Shown here piece by piece: positions 60,008-64,000 of a stretch of 64,000 nucleotides of DNA; the stretch's first letter is position 1, and the number at the start of each line of letters is the position of its first letter. The stretch spans positions 234,870 through 298,869 of the forward strand of contig JADCRB010000011.1 of NCBI GenBank assembly GCA_021464245.1, given 5' to 3'. The notes under the pieces are model-generated. The model saw only the letters and a list, made by a program, of their open reading frames with translations, searched no databases and had not been told where the DNA came from. Source of the stretch: Carallia brachiata. Lineage: Eukaryota; Streptophyta; Magnoliopsida; Malpighiales; Rhizophoraceae. Both the position numbers and the translations under genes were made by a program.

Positions 60008-62665
60008 AGCCAAGTTCATTTCTCTTGGAGTGAATTGAATTGCTGCCCTCGTTTGACTCGACGTGCTTAAAGATGCTGATTAAACCATTAGAGATGTTTG
60101 TAAAAGGAGCAGGGGAGAAATGACAAATGTATCGGCGAAGAATGTAGCAATAATCCAGAGAAGAAATCCTCATACTCCTTGCACATGTGACTCCCACCAT
60201 TGATTCCATAGTGAAAGCCTTGATGTCTCCCTATACCAAAGTACAAACAAGTAAATAGCCAACAATTAACAAATTCTTTTTTGGAGCTCTTCTTTTCCCA
60301 ATTCTTCCAGTAGCTGCAGGAATCCATAGGTTCAAATCCTGTAAATATATTCACTCTGCTCGTAAGAGCTCCACTTTTAGCAGAATTGCAGGCCATTGAT
60401 TCTTTATTCCTCTCTAAGCTAATCCTGGAGTTAGTTTGACAGTCATGCATATGACATTGGATGTAATATACTTTTAGCGTGGCACTGACAATGTTTTTCG
60501 ATTCTTTCCATTTCGAGCAGACTCAGCTTGCTGTCTATCTAGGTGTCATGTCCATAAAAGCTCCCATCTAGATAGATAGAATGATGGTTAACGAATGATA
60601 GTAGTTCAGCATCCTATCTAATGACAACAAAAAGCTATATTTGAAAGTCTCAACAAGTGCACGAACAGAGAATGTGTGAAAAGTAGTAATTTTGTCAACT
60701 CCCTGCTCCAGTCTGCAGGTAAATCTTGAATGCAAAGACGAGATAACAAGATCACATCACCCCCCTAAGGTTGTTAAAAGAACTAAGGATTAGAAGTGCT
60801 GACACAACATGGAGCACAGAGCTTCAGGCGAAACTACAAAACAGAAACAAAATCTTTCAGGACAACTAGAAAGAGGTCACCCGAGAATGGGGAAGATTCG
60901 GACAACGAGTTTTAATAAGAAAAAAATTACATTTTCATAAGAAAAATTACTTAGAACGCTGTTCAAATATAACTGATTGAATTTAATATACAACTAAGTA
61001 AATTTCATGTGCAAAGAAATAACAGTAACTTTTTTTTCTTCTTTTTAGTTACATTTGAAATCAAAATAGTTGTAAATTAAATACAATCAGTTACGTTCAG
61101 ACAGTATTTCAGATAACTTTTTATTCAGAAATATGACAGTGCTAAAAAAAAAAATTAAGACATAATTACAAAAAATTGAACAAACTCGAGAAGCCCGCAT
61201 TACGCGATTTCTTTCCTCTTCTAAATTATGTTCAACAGTGGCAGGGACCTGGATGCGGAGAACAGGGAATGATAGGGGAAGAGAGAACAGCTCGAACGAA
61301 AGGAAAAAAGGAGAAGAAGAAAGGAAAAGAACTTACAAAAAACAAAAAGAAAAAAAAAAAGATCATTAATGGCTGGGATTTGAACAAATCTTTTTCACTA
61401 AAGAAGAATGAGAACGAGGAGAAGAATAAAGAAAAAGAAGAACGGAAAGAGCGTTGCATAAGAAAGAACAAGAAGAAAATCACGGTCAGGTCAGGGTCAC
61501 TGGGCAATGAGTAACGGCTACTTTTCCGTTTGGTGCGCGCATATAAACGATATTTTTGAATTTCGGCCTCGGCGAATCGGGTCGGGCACCGCGCCTACCA
61601 GCCTGTGCTCAATCTTGGTTTTTTTCTTTTTTTTTCAATGTTCTTTATTTGTTTCTGGTATTAGTCGTATATTACTTTTGATTGTCTGATAAAGTTTTTT
61701 TCAATATATAATTTATTTGTCTTATATTCGCTTTTTATAAAGAATTTATTTAGATACTTGTTTTTTGGAATTATTATTCTCGCACAAAAACATTTCTATA
61801 CACGTTCAAATAAGTTATGTAGAATTTGTTTTTTATTTTTATTTGTGAGCTGTTGTGTGTGGGAATATCAATATCCTACTTTTTGTTTTGAAATGTTTTA
61901 GTCCTTAGAAAACGAAAAAGCTATGCATGAAAATAACAATAGCATGCACCTAGAGAAAATAATAATAGAAGGACTAGTGAAAGTAGTGTAGTGGGAATAC
62001 AATATTGAGGGATTGAAAAAAAAAAAAAAGATAAGTCCATGGCTGAGTCACTATGAACTTTATAATTTTTTGTCACTAACTCCCAATTGGTCCAATTTAA
62101 GTCACTAATTTTAGAGGTGAGTCACTGTAGATCTTCTTACAAACTCTACAAAAACACATCTGTTAAGGCACGTGTAGAACTTACTCTGGCAAAGAACCTA
62201 ATGTGGCAAAGATGGAAGGCTATATAAAATGAGTATTTTAATTGAGTATTTGATATTTGCTCAAAAAAAACGTATTTGATATATTTATGCATTTATTTTT
62301 TGTAAGTGTAACGGACTGTAATTCCGTGTTTTATGGAATTGGGTTACATTTAGTTTTTTTCAATAAGATTCTACTTAATTTTTTTTCCTCTATCACATTT
62401 GGTATTAAATTAACTCCGCTTTTGCAATTATTCCAAATAAATAAAGAACAATTGTTCTTAGCCAAATTTTTGTAGTACAAGAATATGAGTTATTTTGCAA
62501 AATATTCCTCATATTTCAACCTTCAATTTCAAAGGGGCGAATAAAAAAAATCAAAAATTTCAATTTAAAAGTGATCAGAATTTCTGTGTATTTCAGCCTT
62601 CGACTTCCAATCTGCTAATATATTTGTAGATTGCCTCCTCCCAGAGCAGCCCAGATCAGAATGTT
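60008..62665. other. Intergenic region downstream of the SAC gene
   Basis: The first several hundred bases are the likely SAC 3' untranslated region. A weak RNase H-like phrase lies at about 60343-60424 on the plus strand. 61.2-61.5 kb is A/G-rich (Lys/Glu readings), and 61.5-61.62 kb is a small GC-richer patch. 61.7-62.6 kb is AT-rich. No gene is supported. Confidence 0.5.
60343..60424 (+). mobile_element. Possible retroelement RNase H relic
   Basis: One plus-strand frame reads VRAPLLAELQAIDS followed by LFLSKLILELV and a stop. The phrase PLLAE-hydrophobic-QAI resembles the second catalytic segment of plant retroelement RNase H domains. The flanks in the same frame show no other motif, so the match rests on about ten residues. 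Confidence 0.2.
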
Positions 62666-62810
62666 TTATATTGCAAGAAACTTGGGCTCGTCAAGTGCCT
62701 GGAAGCCTAGCCAATTCTCTTCAACACCTTTGACAGCCCAAACTGCGAACCGCAGGATGTGGTAGCCTTCCTGATGATCAATCCCCCAGAAAAAACCAAA
62801 AGGTTCGAGC
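62666..62810 (-). CDS. Terminal exon of an unrecognised minus-strand gene
   Basis: The minus strand shows a strong acceptor (TTTTTACTTTGTTGTCAG) followed by an open 145-nt exon: one phase-completing base, then 47 codons and a TAA at 62668-62666. The peptide begins LEPFGFFWGIDHQEGYHIL, continues RFAVWAVKGVEENWLGFQ and ends ALDEPKFLAI. It is rich in Trp, Phe and Gly with balanced composition, which is very unlike the low-complexity noise around it, so I read it as real coding sequence. I do not recognise the family. I could not find the preceding exon in 62.9-64.0 kb, so the rest of the gene either lies beyond the window or has been lost. It is too short to stand out as an ORF. Confidence 0.55.
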
Positions 62811-64000
62811 CTGACAACAAAGTAAAAATGGCGCACGTTTCACGAGCATATTCTATAACAGGCCCAAACGATTGCGATTGCGATTACTAAAAGGGACATC
62901 AAAAGCGTCGAGGCTTTGTTCATATTTATTCAAATTGACATTGACCCATTTCAAATCTAAAATCCTGGGGCCTAGTTGGAAGTGGAAACAAAATTACAAA
63001 AAAAAAAAAAAAAAAGTGCTTTGGTCATGAAGGCGATTCCAAGAAAGCGGGCTTGGCAACCTTGGGACTCAAATGACTTGCACAATTCAAAAAGGTGTGA
63101 GTAAAGTTGTGAGTTTGAGGCGCTTATTTTTTCATACAAAATCCAAAAGTAAGATTCAGGTTTATCGATTGATACCACCACTTACCTGGTTAAAGTGGTT
63201 ATGTCTATGTAAGAGATTACGGATTGTTGGTGCAGCGATAGGGTGTGGGTCTGCTCACTTCCTTACGATTAATCGTAATACTTTTTGATAAAATTATAAA
63301 ATGTTACTTTTATTTTTTCTTTTTATTAATAAAAGGAAAAAAAAATGTAAAGGTGGTTTACACAATCAGAAAGTGTCTATTAGACCAACTTATCAAGTGC
63401 CCGCTCAAAAAAAAAAGGAAAACTTATTGAGTGCAGGACAAAAAGGTTGGCCACGCACGCTTGGCCACCGTATCAATCGAGGAATTGAGCTTGTTTTTTT
63501 GCTTGTTTGCAGTCCAACCAATCGTGGAAGCCCGCAGTATGCAACATTTCGATGTGTTTGAAGGGGGATTTCTGTCAGAACTTTGATTAAATTAATATTG
63601 TTACGTGGATTAATACCAAAATTGTAATTCCCGAACCATGCTATTAACTTATAAGTCGGAGATAATGATGAAGCACATTGGAATTTCAGCCAAGTCTGCA
63701 GACATCGTCGCCGAATTCTGGGGCGTACTTAAAATATAACGACATTGGCTGTGTGTTACAGCTATATATTCACCATTTTTTAGATGATTTTGGCCTTCAG
63801 ATACGGATCCCCTCCCAAATACAAGAGCCCAATGTGGCGGGATGCTACAATTTTGTGAAGAGTCCTAAACAATCAGAAAGAAAAATTGGCTTCTTCAAAA
63901 ATTGACCGTTGATTTTATATTTATAATTATCATCATTAAGTACCGATTAAGTATTAAATGATTATAAATATGTAATCAAATAGCGTTACCTTACACTTTT
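62811..64000. other. Right-hand flank, possibly intron of the minus-strand gene
   Basis: If the exon at 62666-62810 is live, this stretch is its intron or holds further exons beyond the window. I see an A run near 62998-63015, a run of poly-A/T interruptions near 63330-63420 and short ORFs without motifs (for example 63678-63905 plus). Nothing firm can be called. Confidence 0.4.

Noticed and set aside
60088..60450. 120-residue minus-strand ORF antisense to the SAC 3' region
   Set aside because: It starts in ordinary sequence, has no recognisable motif, and overlaps the probable SAC 3' untranslated region and a possible retroelement relic.
61176..61514. 112-residue Lys/Glu-rich ORF
   Set aside because: It is a translation of an A/G-rich low-complexity tract with no domain, splice context or conserved motif.
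1..64000. CRISPR arrays, operons, phage or plasmid features
   Set aside because: No regularly spaced direct repeats and no prokaryotic gene organisation; the content is plainly plant nuclear DNA.

Overview
This is a nuclear genome window from a plant, most likely a eudicot. It is AT-rich, the genes are split by many short GT-AG introns, it is full of AT microsatellites and poly-A/T tracts, and every recognisable gene belongs to a plant family (ARID-PHD, LRL-type bHLH, pectinesterase, plant RBR ligase, FYVE-SYLF, SMU2/RED, GDSL lipase, SAC phosphatase). There are no operons, CRISPR arrays or bacterial signals. I cannot name the species.

Layout. 1-4.5 kb: AT-rich flank with a possible small exon on the minus strand and a dispersed repeat. 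4.6-11.1 kb (+): ARID4-like ARID plus PHD gene in 15 exons. 12.25-16.2 kb (-): LRL/bHLH66-type bHLH gene, probably decayed. 20.0-21.1 kb (-): pectinesterase with two frameshifts. 27.2-29.5 kb (-): RBR E3 ligase pseudogene with a retroelement RNase H fragment in its intron. 29.75-30.83 kb: two tandem Helitron-like AT-rich units. 32.2-34.8 kb (-): intact FYVE-SYLF gene. 36.9-41.2 kb (-): SMU2/RED splicing-factor gene with two frameshifts. 43.2-45.9 kb (+): intact GDSL lipase with a transposon-like insertion in intron 3. 47.8-49.2 kb: a related insertion in the opposite orientation. 51.8-60.0 kb (+): intact SAC-domain phosphoinositide phosphatase in 16 exons. 62.67-62.81 kb (-): a conserved-looking terminal exon of an unrecognised gene. 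The rest is repeat-rich intergenic DNA.

How the genes relate. They do not form one pathway. ARID4 is a chromatin factor, SMU2 a spliceosomal protein, and FYVE-SYLF and SAC both act on phosphoinositide membranes. From memory, SAC3, a FYVE-SYLF gene and ARID4 are neighbours in Arabidopsis (At3g43220, At3g43230, At3g43240), while SMU2 (At2g26460) lies on another chromosome. The window would then be an ancestral block in which these sets are interleaved.

The most unusual property is lesion density. Exon phase arithmetic shows out-of-frame indels in five of the eight multi-exon or full-length genes (ARID4, bHLH, pectinesterase, RBR, SMU2), while FYVE-SYLF, GDSL and SAC add up perfectly. The bHLH and RBR damage includes larger deletions and looks like real decay. 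The 1-2 nt lesions in ARID4, SMU2 and pectinesterase may be real or may be uncorrected assembly indels. I found no convincing evidence of a wholly new biological system.
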